A stretch of DNA of 64,000 nucleotides from Acidobacteriota bacterium. Lineage in GTDB: Bacteria; Acidobacteriota; Vicinamibacteria; Vicinamibacterales; SCN-69-37. The stretch is from contig JADJUS010000022.1 of assembly GCA_016716905.1 (NCBI GenBank), positions 1,289,501 to 1,353,500 on the forward strand, in the 5' to 3' direction. Below are positions 7,078-15,540 of the stretch, piece by piece. How positions within the stretch are numbered: the stretch's first letter is position 1; the number at the start of each line of letters is the position of its first letter. A model generated the notes under the pieces. The model made no database searches. It was not told the origin of the DNA and saw only the letters and a list, made by a program, of their open reading frames with translations. Position numbers and translations under genes: made by a program.

Positions 7078-9492
7078 ATGAAGAAGACTGCACTGACCGC
7101 GCTTGTCACCCTGCTGTTTGCCACGGCGTTCACCTTACGGGCGGGCACCGCCGCGAGCCCGGCTCGCGCGGCGGCGCCTGAACCTGCCGTGATGTCTGCG
7201 GCGGCGCAGAACGACGCGCTCCAGAAATTCTGCGGCGACTGTCACAACGACATCGACCTGAAGGGTGAGATGTCGCTCGATGGGTTTGACGCGGGACGCG
7301 CCGCCGACAAGGCCGAGTTGGCTGAAAAAGTGGTCAGCAAGCTGCGGACCGGCATGATGCCGCCCAAGGCGCATCCGCAACCGGACCCGGCCACACGAAT
7401 GGCGCTGGTGACCGGGCTCGAGACCACCCTTGACGCCGCAGCGGCGGCCAACCCCAACCCGGGACGCCGGCCTTTTCAACGACTCAATCGCGCGGAGTAC
7501 GGGGCCGCGGTGCGCGCGCTGTTCGGGCTTGACCTCGACGTGAGCGCCTACCTGCCGGCCGACACCATCAGCGCAGGCTTCGACAACATTGCCGACGTGC
7601 AGATGCCGTCGGCCACCGTGATGCAGGGCTACCTGCGAGCCGCCGCCCATGTCAGCCGCGTGGCGGTGGGCGACCCGGCTGCCGACCCCACGTCAGCCAC
7701 GTACGACGTGCCCCGCACCCGCTCGCAGAAGGATCGCCTGGACGGCGCGCCGTTCGGCACGCGCGGGGGCACGGTGGTGACGCACAACTTTCCGGCGGAC
7801 GGCAAATACAAGTTCCAGCTCCTGTTGCACGGCGAGCCCACCGGCGCGCTTTTCGGCCGCACAGTGCGTGCGATCCAGATGGAAGTGGCCATCGACGGTG
7901 AACGCGTCGGTGTGGTGAAGGTCGATCGATGGATTTCGGAATCCGACCCGACGGGTCTGAGCGTCTCGACCGAGCCCATCTACGTGCGCGCAGGAGCACG
8001 GCGCGTGGCCGCCACGTTCATCCAGGAGTTCGAGGGTTCGGAAGACGACCTCATCCGGCCGATTGACCACACGCTGGCTGATACCCAAATCGGTGTGGGC
8101 TACGGCGTCACGACCTTGCCGCACCTTCGCAACCTCGCCATCGTCGGCCCTTCTGAAGTCTCGGGCGTCTCCGACAATGCGACGCGGCGCCGGATCTTCT
8201 CCTGCCGTCCGACCGCCCCGAAAGAGGACGTCGCGTGCGCGCGGAAAATCGTTGAGCGGCTGGGGACTGAAGCATATCGCCGGCCGCTGACCGCGGCTGA
8301 TGTGGATGAGCTCATGGCGTTTTATCGCCAGGGCGCTGCCGCAGGCGGGTTTGAAGGCGGCGTTCGTACGTCGCTGCAGGCGATGCTCGCGAGCCTGCAT
8401 TTCCTCTTCCGGGTCGAGGAGGTGCCTGCGGGCGTGGCGCCTGGTGGGATCTATCCCATTGGCCCGATGGACCTGGCCTCACGCCTGTCGTTTTTCCTGT
8501 GGGGCACTATTCCTGATCGTCCACTGATCGATGTGGCCCGCACCGGAGCGCTCGCGCAGCCCGAAGTGTTCGCGCGTCAGGTGCGCCGCATGCTGGCCGA
8601 TCCGAAGGCCGAAGCACTGGCCACGCGATTTGCCTCGCAGTACGTCAGGTTGCAGGACCTCGACAAGATTGAACCGGACGCACTGGACTACCCGTACTAC
8701 GACGACACACTGGCCGAAGCGATGCGTCGCGAGACGGAGTTGCTGTTCGACCACCTGGTGCGCCAGGACCGGCCGGTGATGGAGATGCTGACGGCCGACT
8801 ACACGTTCGTCAACGAACGTCTCGCGCGGCACTACGGATTTGCCGGCGTCAGCGGCCCCGAGTTCCGCAAGGTCATGTATCCCGACGACCTGCGCCGCGG
8901 ACTGCTGGGCCATGCGAGCATCCTGACGCTGACCTCGCATGGCAACCGGACGTCGCCGGTGCTGCGGGGTAAGTGGGTCATGGAAGTGCTGCTGGGCAGT
9001 CCGCCTCCCCCGCCGCCGCCGAACGTCCCCGATCTTGACCAGACGGGTGATGCGGTGGATGGCCGCTTCCTGTCGGTGGCCGAACAACTCGCCATGCACC
9101 GGAAGAACCCGGCGTGCAGTTCGTGCCACAACGTGATCGATCCGATCGGCCTCGCGCTCGACGGTTTTGACGTCACCGGATCCTGGCGCATCAAAGACCG
9201 TGGCGTGCTGGTCAACACGGCGGGCGAGTTGTATGACGGCACGCCTCTGAAGGGCGCCGCCGATCTGCGCGCGGCCATCTCGGCGCGCTCGGAGGTCGTC
9301 ATCACCCATTTCACCTCCATGCTGATGTCGTACGCGCTGGCTCGCCGCGTGGAGTACTACGACATGCCTGCCGTGCGCCGCATCGTGCGCGAGGCCAAGG
9401 CCACGGACTATCGACTGTCGTCGCTGATTCTCGGTGTGGCGCGGAGTTCCGCGTTTCGCTCGGCTCGCAAGGAAGCGGTTGTCACCAAGTGA
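7078..9492 (+). CDS. Secreted DUF1587/DUF1595/DUF1592/DUF1588/DUF1585 multidomain protein (planctomycete-type cytochrome c-like)
   Basis: A signal peptide (about 1-31) precedes a CGDCH haem-binding-type motif (Cys52, Cys55, His56) in a planctomycete-cytochrome-C-like segment. Then follow DUF1587 (RPFQRLNRAEYGAAVRALFG, about 140), a carbohydrate-binding-like beta domain (about 240-330), DUF1595 (near 390-450), DUF1592 (RLSFFLWGTIPDRPL), DUF1588 (DLRRGLLGHASILTLTSHGN) and DUF1585 at the C-terminus. A second CSSCH (680-684) lies in DUF1588. AGGGAG precedes the ATG by about 6 nt. The family is abundant in Planctomycetes and Acidobacteria, and electron transfer or polymer breakdown have been proposed for it without proof. 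The DUF1552 gene follows after 10 bp, forming the usual pair. Confidence 0.93.
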   Translation: MKKTALTALVTLLFATAFTLRAGTAASPARAAAPEPAVMSAAAQNDALQKFCGDCHNDIDLKGEMSLDGFDAGRAADKAELAEKVVSKLRTGMMPPKAHPQPDPATRMALVTGLETTLDAAAAANPNPGRRPFQRLNRAEYGAAVRALFGLDLDVSAYLPADTISAGFDNIADVQMPSATVMQGYLRAAAHVSRVAVGDPAADPTSATYDVPRTRSQKDRLDGAPFGTRGGTVVTHNFPADGKYKFQLLLHGEPTGALFGRTVRAIQMEVAIDGERVGVVKVDRWISESDPTGLSVSTEPIYVRAGARRVAATFIQEFEGSEDDLIRPIDHTLADTQIGVGYGVTTLPHLRNLAIVGPSEVSGVSDNATRRRIFSCRPTAPKEDVACARKIVERLGTEAYRRPLTAADVDELMAFYRQGAAAGGFEGGVRTSLQAMLASLHFLFRVEEVPAGVAPGGIYPIGPMDLASRLSFFLWGTIPDRPLIDVARTGALAQPEVFARQVRRMLADPKAEALATRFASQYVRLQDLDKIEPDALDYPYYDDTLAEAMRRETELLFDHLVRQDRPVMEMLTADYTFVNERLARHYGFAGVSGPEFRKVMYPDDLRRGLLGHASILTLTSHGNRTSPVLRGKWVMEVLLGSPPPPPPPNVPDLDQTGDAVDGRFLSVAEQLAMHRKNPACSSCHNVIDPIGLALDGFDVTGSWRIKDRGVLVNTAGELYDGTPLKGAADLRAAISARSEVVITHFTSMLMSYALARRVEYYDMPAVRRIVREAKATDYRLSSLILGVARSSAFRSARKEAVVTK

Positions 9493-9502
9493 GGGTTCTG
9501 CC

Positions 9503-10912
9503 ATGTATCTGACCGGAAAACACATCTCGAGGCGCACAGCGCTGCGAGGCCTGGGCGCGACCATCGCGCTGCCGCTGCTCGACTCAATGATTCCTGCACG
9601 CACGGTGTTCGCCCGCACGGAGGCGGGGCGCCTGGCGGATCGCACGCGGCTGGTCTGCATCGAGCAGGTGCATGGCGCTGCCGGCTGCAGTGAGATTGGC
9701 GCAGCGCAGTATCTGTGGAATCCGGCCGAGGTCGGTCGCAAGTTCGACCTGAGCAAAGGCAGCCTGAGCCCGCTTGAGCCGTATCGCGATTACCTGACCA
9801 TCGTGAGCAACACCGACGCGCGCATGGCCGAGGCGTTTGCGCCCGCCGAGGTCGGCGGCGACCACTTCAGATCAAGCGCCGTGATGTTCACACACGTGCG
9901 CCCGAAGCTGACCGAAGGGTCGGATGTCAGGGTTGGCACGTCGATGGACCAGCTCTACGTGCAGAAGTTCGGTCAGGACACGCCGATCCCATCGATGCAG
10001 CTCAGCATCGAGCCGGTCGATCAATCCGGCGGCTGCGCCTACGGATACGCCTGCGTCTACACCGACACTATCAGCTGGGCCGCGCCCGAACAGCCACTGC
10101 CGATGGTGCGCGATCCGCGCATGGTGTTTGAACTGTTGTTCGGCGCCGGTGGCACACCCGAGCAGCGCACCATGCGGCGCGCAACGGATCGCAGCATCCT
10201 GGACATGCTCGTGTCGCAGATGGCGGGCCTTCGGCGTGACCTGGGCCCGGCCGACAAGGCGCGGCTCGATCAGTACGCCAGCAATATTCGAGAGATCGAA
10301 CAGCGCATCCAGCGCGTGGAAGCGCGCAATGCCAGCGGCGAAACCCGTGAGCTGCCCGGCGCGCCTGCCGGCGTGCCGGACGCGTTTGATGAACACGTCA
10401 AACTGATGTTCGACCTGCAGTTGCTGGCGTTTACCTCTGACACCACGCGGGTGTTCTCATTCAAGCTGGGCCGCGACGGATCAGGCCGTGTGTATCCCGG
10501 CAGCGGCATCGAGACCGGCTTCCACAACGCGTCGCACCATGGCGTGGCGGAAGACCGCATCCGGCAGTTCAGCGAGATCAACAAACACCACGTCTCGATG
10601 CTGCCGTACTTCCTGGAGCGGCTGAAGACCACCATGGAAGGCGACGCGTCCCTCCTCGACAAGACCCTGATCGTGTATGGCTCGCCCATGGCGAATGCCA
10701 ACGTGCACAACCACCGGAACTGCCCGCTCATCCTGCTGGGGCGCGGCGGCGGCTTCCTTGAAGGCGGAGTGCACCTCAAGGCCGAGAGCGGCACGCCCAT
10801 GGCCAATGTGATGCTGAGCGCCATGCACAAGCTGGGGCTCGACATGAAGACGTTCGGCGACAGCAGCGGCGAATTCTCCTTTGCGGCGCCAGGCGCGGTG
10901 TCGCATGCGTAG
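9503..10912 (+). CDS. DUF1552 protein exported by the Tat pathway
   Basis: The start at 9503 is chosen because it follows the upstream stop by 10 nt and begins directly with a twin-arginine signal (ISRRTALRGLGATIALPLL, residues 8-26). The remaining roughly 440 residues fit DUF1552: RTRLVCIEQVHG near 50, a central coiled region YASNIREIEQRIQRVEARN, and a C-terminal sulfatase/alkaline-phosphatase-like part (LIVYGSPMANANVHNHRNCP, then LLGRGGG). The Tat signal implies folding, perhaps with a cofactor, before export to the periplasm. The protein is nearly always encoded next to the DUF1592 protein and probably works with it. Its function is not established. Confidence 0.92.
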   Translation: MYLTGKHISRRTALRGLGATIALPLLDSMIPARTVFARTEAGRLADRTRLVCIEQVHGAAGCSEIGAAQYLWNPAEVGRKFDLSKGSLSPLEPYRDYLTIVSNTDARMAEAFAPAEVGGDHFRSSAVMFTHVRPKLTEGSDVRVGTSMDQLYVQKFGQDTPIPSMQLSIEPVDQSGGCAYGYACVYTDTISWAAPEQPLPMVRDPRMVFELLFGAGGTPEQRTMRRATDRSILDMLVSQMAGLRRDLGPADKARLDQYASNIREIEQRIQRVEARNASGETRELPGAPAGVPDAFDEHVKLMFDLQLLAFTSDTTRVFSFKLGRDGSGRVYPGSGIETGFHNASHHGVAEDRIRQFSEINKHHVSMLPYFLERLKTTMEGDASLLDKTLIVYGSPMANANVHNHRNCPLILLGRGGGFLEGGVHLKAESGTPMANVMLSAMHKLGLDMKTFGDSSGEFSFAAPGAVSHA

Positions 10913-12656
10913 GCTGCGGGTTTCCGCGCTCGTCAGCGCCCTGTCATTGATGCTCGTGGCCGCTGCGCCGGGCCCGGACTCCAAAGTCGCAGACGCGGCG
11001 ATGAAGGGCGACATGACCGCGGTGCGGGCACTTCTTCGCGACGGCGCCGACGTCAACGCGGCACAGGGCGACGGCATGACCGCGCTCCACTGGGCGGCAC
11101 TCAACGGCGATGTCAAGACGATGGAGCTGTTGCTGATTGGCGGGGCGGTGGTCGAGCCACTGACGCGCATCGGCGGCTACACGCCGCTGCATCTGGCGAG
11201 TTCGCGCGGACATGCCCCGATCGTGGCCCGCCTGCTTGAAGCGGGAAGCAAACCGAAGCTGGTCACCGAGACCGGCGTGCAACCGATTCACCTCGCGGCC
11301 CAGGCCGGCAGTGCAGCCGCCGTCCGGTTCCTGCTCGATCGCGGCGCCGATGTGAATGCGGTCGACGGGACGCATGGCCGCACCCCACTGGTGTTTGCGG
11401 CTTCGCAAAACCGCGTCGACGCCATGCGGATGCTGATCGAGAAGGGCGCCAACAGCCTGCTGACCACGACGGTCATCGACTACGGTCAGCGGTCCCTGGC
11501 CGACAGCGCCGCGCGACAGACGCGCGACCGCGTGATCACGGCCACCACCGGGCGCACACCGGTGGCGCCACCACAATTTGACCCGCCGCAGACCGGCAGG
11601 GCCGCCACTGTGGGACCCGATGGCCAGCCGGTCGCCGCCGCTGCGCCGGGGAGAGGTGGGCGCGCCGGGGGAGGCGCGGCCGGACCACGAGCCGCATCCG
11701 ACATTCAGCAGATTGGCCGCCAGGGCGGGCTTTCGGCCCTGCACTACGCGGCGCGCGACGGCTTTGCCGCCGCGGCAACCTTGCTGCTCGATTCGGGCGT
11801 GGACGTGAACCTGCCGACCGCTGGAGACAAGTCAACGCCGATGCTCGTGGCGATCATCAACGGCCACTATGACCTGGCGATGACGTTCCTGAAGCGCGGC
11901 GCAAATCCGAACCTGATGAGCGATGACGGCGCGGCGCCCCTCTTCGCGACGCTGAACAACGAGTGGGCGCTCCGCACCTGGTACCCGCAGCCGACGGCCG
12001 CCGCCCAGCAGCGGGCCTCTCACCTTCAGATGTTGGAAGCGCTGCTGCAGGCAGGCGCCGATCCCAACGCGCGCACGCTCTCGCACATCTGGTACGCGGC
12101 CTACAATGCCGGCCGCATGGGCGTGGATTACACCGGCGCCACGGCCTTCTGGCGCGCGGCATACTCGCTGGACGTCGAGGCGATGCGGTTGCTCGTGCGT
12201 TACGGCGCCGACCCGAACATCGCGACGATGTCGTTTGGAGCGACGGCGCGGCAGGGCCTGCCTGCGGTGCCGTCCGGGGGCCCGCACGTGCCGCCGTTCC
12301 ATGCCGCCAGCGGTGTGGGCTACGGCACTTCACGCGTGGCCCAGCAGCATCGTCACGTCCCGGACGGCTGGATGCCGGCGGCCAAGTACTTCCTTGAAGA
12401 GTTGGGCGTGGACATCAACGTCCGTGACGCCGACGGGTTCACGGCGCTTCACCACGCGGCGGCGCGCGGCGACAACGCGATGATCCTCTATCTCGTGAAG
12501 CGGGGCGCCGACGTCATGGCCGTGAACCGTAACGGTCAGACCACCGTGGACATGGCCAACAGCCCCGAGCAGCGCACGCAGCCGTTCCCCGAGACCATCA
12601 AGCTGCTCGAGGGCATGGGCGCGAAGAACAACAACAACTGCCAGGCGTGCAAGTAG
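10905..12656 (+). CDS. Secreted ankyrin-repeat protein, third gene of the DUF1592-DUF1552 operon
   Basis: The ATG at 10905 overlaps the DUF1552 stop by 8 bp, indicating translational coupling. Residues 1-25 are a signal peptide (LRVSALVSALSLMLVAAAPG). Ankyrin repeats follow, for example GMTALHWAALNGDVKTMELL, GGYTPLHLASSRGHAPIVAR and GLSALHYAARDGFAAAATLL, ending with GFTALHHAAARGDNAMILYL. A low-complexity Pro/Gly/Ala linker near 205-265 interrupts the array. The protein ends in a Cys pair (KNNNNCQACK). Ankyrin arrays bind proteins, so a scaffold or inhibitor for the two upstream secreted proteins is a reasonable inference. The roughly 583-residue product is exported, unlike most bacterial ankyrin proteins. 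Confidence 0.9.
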   Translation: MRRLRVSALVSALSLMLVAAAPGPDSKVADAAMKGDMTAVRALLRDGADVNAAQGDGMTALHWAALNGDVKTMELLLIGGAVVEPLTRIGGYTPLHLASSRGHAPIVARLLEAGSKPKLVTETGVQPIHLAAQAGSAAAVRFLLDRGADVNAVDGTHGRTPLVFAASQNRVDAMRMLIEKGANSLLTTTVIDYGQRSLADSAARQTRDRVITATTGRTPVAPPQFDPPQTGRAATVGPDGQPVAAAAPGRGGRAGGGAAGPRAASDIQQIGRQGGLSALHYAARDGFAAAATLLLDSGVDVNLPTAGDKSTPMLVAIINGHYDLAMTFLKRGANPNLMSDDGAAPLFATLNNEWALRTWYPQPTAAAQQRASHLQMLEALLQAGADPNARTLSHIWYAAYNAGRMGVDYTGATAFWRAAYSLDVEAMRLLVRYGADPNIATMSFGATARQGLPAVPSGGPHVPPFHAASGVGYGTSRVAQQHRHVPDGWMPAAKYFLEELGVDINVRDADGFTALHHAAARGDNAMILYLVKRGADVMAVNRNGQTTVDMANSPEQRTQPFPETIKLLEGMGAKNNNNCQACK

Positions 12657-12674
12657 CGTCGGGCGTTCTGCCAT

Positions 12675-12941
12675 ATGCCGCTGTTTGATTTTCGCTGCCG
12701 GTCCTGCGCGCACGAATTCGAAACGCTGATTAGGCCGGCCTCTCACGGCGATCCGCCTCCGTCATGCCCCGCATGCGGCGCCGACGCACTCGTCAGGCTT
12801 CTGTCGACCTTTGCGCTCAGCTCGCGCGAGAAGACCCAAGCCGCCGCCGCCGCCAAAAACAAGAAGGCGGCCACCATCGCACGCGCCGACACAGCCGCGA
12901 TGGATCGCGAAATCGATCACCACAGACACGAGGATCACTAG
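12675..12941 (+). CDS. FmdB-family zinc-ribbon protein
   Basis: The 88-residue protein starts MPLFDFRCRSCAHEFETL and has two CxxC pairs (Cys9/Cys12 and Cys32/Cys35, in SCPACGAD), the FmdB/CxxC_CXXC_SSSS regulatory-protein zinc ribbon. A charged Ala/Lys and His/Asp-rich tail follows (DREIDHHRHEDH). FmdB-like ribbons are widespread, and their role is unproven beyond an early proposal of regulation. The gene lies 18 bp after the ankyrin gene. Its stop codon TAG is the first part of a heptamer repeat array. Confidence 0.9.
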   Translation: MPLFDFRCRSCAHEFETLIRPASHGDPPPSCPACGADALVRLLSTFALSSREKTQAAAAAKNKKAATIARADTAAMDREIDHHRHEDH

Positions 12942-12988
12942 AGTCCAGAGTCCAGAGTCCTGGGTCCTGGGTCCTGGGTCCTGGGTTC
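12940..12988 (+). repeat. Heptamer tandem array (AGAGTCC x3 then TGGGTCC x4) starting in the FmdB stop codon
   Basis: Three units of AGAGTCC (12940-12960) are followed directly by four units of TGGGTCC (12961-12988, the last one degenerate). The TAG stop of the FmdB gene (12939-12941) overlaps the first unit. Related arrays occur at 45091-45122 and 45207-45234, again touching stop codons. No coding or hairpin role is evident for this copy. Confidence 0.85.
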
Positions 12989-13031
12989 CATTTGACAAAA
13001 GTTCTTTTCTATTTGTAACATCCGGCCTGCA

Positions 13032-13772
13032 ATGGCCACACCGGCACGATCGCTGGACTCACCCGCGCCCGATGGCGCCCGACGCCCAGCGCGACGGGGG
13101 GCGGCGCAGACCGTCGCCGCCTCAGGGCTGGCCGTCGTGAGTCAGAGCGACGCCGCGAGTGCATTGCTGAATCCGCTGCGGCGCAACATCCTGCAGGCCC
13201 TGGCGTCCCCTGGCTCGGCCACCACAGTCGCCGAAACGCTCGGCACACCACGACAATTGGTGAACTACCACCTGCGCGTGCTCGAGAAGGCCGGACTGGT
13301 CGAAGAAGTCGGCACGCGTCAGCGACGCGGGCTCACCGAACGGCTGGTGCGCGCCACTGCGGCGCACTATCTGGTTTCGCCCGACGCCATCGCCGAGTTG
13401 GGCGGCTCAACGGCTGACGTGAGCGACAGGTTCTCGGCCACCTACCAGGTCGCGGTAGCAGCGCGAACCATCCGCGAGGTCGCCGCCCTCGCGGCCATGG
13501 CGCGAGACGCCGGCAAACGTCTCACCACGCTCAGCCTGGACACTGAGATCAGTTTCGCGACACCAGCCGCGCGCGCGGCCTTCGGCGATGAGCTGGTGGC
13601 AACAATCAACAGACTGGTCGCGAAGTACCACGACGGCACGGCCACACACGGACGCACGTACCGCCTGTTCGCGGGAGCACATCCGGTGTTTCGATCCACA
13701 GACGCGCCGGGTCTGAAGACCCGGCCTCCGAAAGACGGCATCCCCCGCACCTCAGCACGGAGGCGTTCATGA
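13032..13772 (+). CDS. Winged-helix (ArsR-like HTH_20) transcriptional regulator
   Basis: After a roughly 45-residue basic, disordered N-terminus, residues about 46-115 form an ArsR-like winged helix: ALLNPLRRNILQALASPGSA, TVAETLGTPRQLVNYHLRVL as helix-turn-helix, then EKAGLVEEVGTRQRRGLTER as wing. No metal-ligand cysteines are present. The C-terminal region (LTTLSLDTEISFATPAARAA) is the extension seen in HTH_20 regulators that control START-domain/AHSA1 operons. The stop overlaps the next start by ATGA, and three more genes follow with 4-bp overlaps, so it probably regulates its own operon. Confidence 0.88.
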   Translation: MATPARSLDSPAPDGARRPARRGAAQTVAASGLAVVSQSDAASALLNPLRRNILQALASPGSATTVAETLGTPRQLVNYHLRVLEKAGLVEEVGTRQRRGLTERLVRATAAHYLVSPDAIAELGGSTADVSDRFSATYQVAVAARTIREVAALAAMARDAGKRLTTLSLDTEISFATPAARAAFGDELVATINRLVAKYHDGTATHGRTYRLFAGAHPVFRSTDAPGLKTRPPKDGIPRTSARRRS

Positions 13773-14368
13773 CCCTGACACGAGTGTTCACGACACTGCT
13801 GGCCCTGTGTGGCTTCGCAGCAAGCGCGGCTGCGCAGACGCCGCCCACGCCCGACGAGATGCGAAAGATGCTTGAGGCGATGAAGCCTATTGCCGAGCAC
13901 CAGGAACTGGCCGCCCTGGCCGGCACCTGGACTCAGGAGATCACCTACGACATGGGCGGAGGGCCGATGAAAGTTGCCGGCACGGCCACCAATCGAATGA
14001 TCCTGGGTGGCCGGTTCCTCGTGTCGGAAGGCACGTCGCCGAATCCCGCCGGGCCTGGCTTCGGCGACGCTTCGGTCGGTTCCATGGTGATTTATGGCTT
14101 CGACCGTCGTACGCAGGAATTCACCATCATCGGTCTCGACACGATGGGCACCTACTTCGTCACCGCCGCCGGCAAAAAGACCGATCCGCGCACGGTCGTG
14201 ATGGCCGGCGAAACCGAGGAGGAACTGGCCGGCGTCAAGCGCCAGCAGAAGTACGACATGGTGCTCAGGTTCATCGACGCCGACACCTACGTCTCCGACA
14301 TCATCTTCAAGTTTCCCGGTATGCCCGACCAGACCATCGTGTCGATCACCCACAGGCGGCTGAAATGA
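13769..14368 (+). CDS. Secreted DUF1579-family protein
   Basis: This 199-residue protein has a signal peptide (TRVFTTLLALCGFAASAAAQ, 3-22) followed by a DUF1579 beta-barrel-like domain: HQELAALAGTWTQEITYDMG near 50, GGRFLVSEGTS, and YGFDRRTQEFTIIGLDTMGT. DUF1579 proteins are of unknown function and often lie beside SRPBCC proteins, as here. It overlaps both neighbours by 4 bp (ATGA), so the whole set is likely one translationally coupled transcript starting from the HTH regulator. Confidence 0.88.
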   Translation: MTLTRVFTTLLALCGFAASAAAQTPPTPDEMRKMLEAMKPIAEHQELAALAGTWTQEITYDMGGGPMKVAGTATNRMILGGRFLVSEGTSPNPAGPGFGDASVGSMVIYGFDRRTQEFTIIGLDTMGTYFVTAAGKKTDPRTVVMAGETEEELAGVKRQQKYDMVLRFIDADTYVSDIIFKFPGMPDQTIVSITHRRLK

Positions 14369-15087
14369 GCCGCTCAGTCATCAAGGAAGTCTTCGTCGCC
14401 GCTCCGCCTGACGCCGTCTGGAAGGCACTGACCGATGCGCGCGAGTTGACGCAGTGGTTTCCTCTCGAGGCCCGTGTGACACCCGGCGTGGGCGGGTCGA
14501 TCTGGATCTCATGGGGCGAAGGCGCGTCCGGCGAAGCGCCCATCACCGCGTGGGAACCAGGGCGCCGTTTTGAATGGACCGAAACCCGCGGTCCGGTGAA
14601 ACTCGCCATCGACTTCCAGCTCGAGCCGCGGGGCCTCGGCACCGTCGTTCGGCTCGTGCAGTCCGGCTTCGGCGATGGCGCAGAGTGGGACGATGAGTTT
14701 CATATGGTCACGGGCGGATGGGCGTACTTCATGACACATCTGCAGTGGTACCTGGAGCGGCACCGAGGCGTACCGCGCGAACTCATCGGCCGCCGCGACA
14801 AGGTCCCGCTCTCGCGGGACGAGGCCTTCGCGCGACTGCTGACCGTGGTCGCGGATCTTGAGAAGACGTCCATCGTCATGAGTCCCGCCACCTGTCAGGC
14901 GGGCTTCACCATCGCCGCGCTCAACGACGCCATCCTCTTCATCGAAGTGGAACCCGGGAAGGATTCCTGCCGCGCCGGATTCTGGTTGTCCACGTACGGA
15001 TTGGGCGAACGCTTCGCCGGCGTTCGCGCGCGTCTCAATGCCGCGTATGATGCAGCGATCGGACTGTCACAGGAGAAGGCCCCATGA
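14365..15087 (+). CDS. SRPBCC/AHSA1-domain (START-like) protein
   Basis: Residues 1-145 form an AHSA1-type lipid/ligand-binding fold (SRSVIKEVFVAAPPDAVWKA, then ELTQWFPLEARVTPGVGGSI, and GWAYFMTHLQWYLERHRG). A second alpha/beta region follows (about 165-240), possibly a degenerate repeat of the same fold. These proteins bind hydrophobic ligands or assist chaperones. The 4-bp overlaps with the DUF1579 gene before it and the membrane-protein gene after it place it inside the HTH-led operon. Confidence 0.88.
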   Translation: MSRSVIKEVFVAAPPDAVWKALTDARELTQWFPLEARVTPGVGGSIWISWGEGASGEAPITAWEPGRRFEWTETRGPVKLAIDFQLEPRGLGTVVRLVQSGFGDGAEWDDEFHMVTGGWAYFMTHLQWYLERHRGVPRELIGRRDKVPLSRDEAFARLLTVVADLEKTSIVMSPATCQAGFTIAALNDAILFIEVEPGKDSCRAGFWLSTYGLGERFAGVRARLNAAYDAAIGLSQEKAP

Positions 15088-15530
15088 TTCGCCCCGCCGC
15101 CGCTGTCATCCTCGGCTACCTCACCATGGCCATCGCCGTCATGGTGGCGTTTGCCGCAACGTATCCGGTGCTGGGTGTGAACCGCCTGTTCGCGCCGGGC
15201 ACGTACGAAGCGGCCGGGGGGTGGATTGCGCTGAGCTTCATGCTGGGCCTGTTCAGCGCGGCGGCCGGCGGATGGGTGTGCGCCCGCATTGCACCAGGCA
15301 CACCTGCGCCGCAGTGGCTGGCGGCGATCGTGATCGTGCTGGGGTCGCTGATGGCGGTGCCCATGGTCATGAGTCCGGATCCGGCGCGGGGAGGTGCACG
15401 GCCGGCCGACGCCACGATGTCTGATGCGATGGCCCATGCACGGCAGCCCACATGGGTGGCGTTGTTGAACCCACTGGTCGGCGCCGCGGGTGTTCTGTTG
15501 GGCGCAGGATTGCGGCGCAAGAGGGCATAA
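15084..15530 (+). CDS. Small integral membrane protein of unknown function
   Basis: The 148-residue protein has four predicted hydrophobic segments: PAAAVILGYLTMAIAVMVAF, GGWIALSFMLGLFSAAAGGW, WLAAIVIVLGSLMAVPMV and LLNPLVGAAGVLLGAGL. No catalytic motif is visible. It is the last gene of the HTH-DUF1579-SRPBCC operon (ATGA overlap with the preceding gene). The P-type ATPase gene begins about 10 bp after its stop. Confidence 0.8.
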   Translation: MIRPAAAVILGYLTMAIAVMVAFAATYPVLGVNRLFAPGTYEAAGGWIALSFMLGLFSAAAGGWVCARIAPGTPAPQWLAAIVIVLGSLMAVPMVMSPDPARGGARPADATMSDAMAHARQPTWVALLNPLVGAAGVLLGAGLRRKRA

Positions 15531-15540
15531 CATTGCGAGT

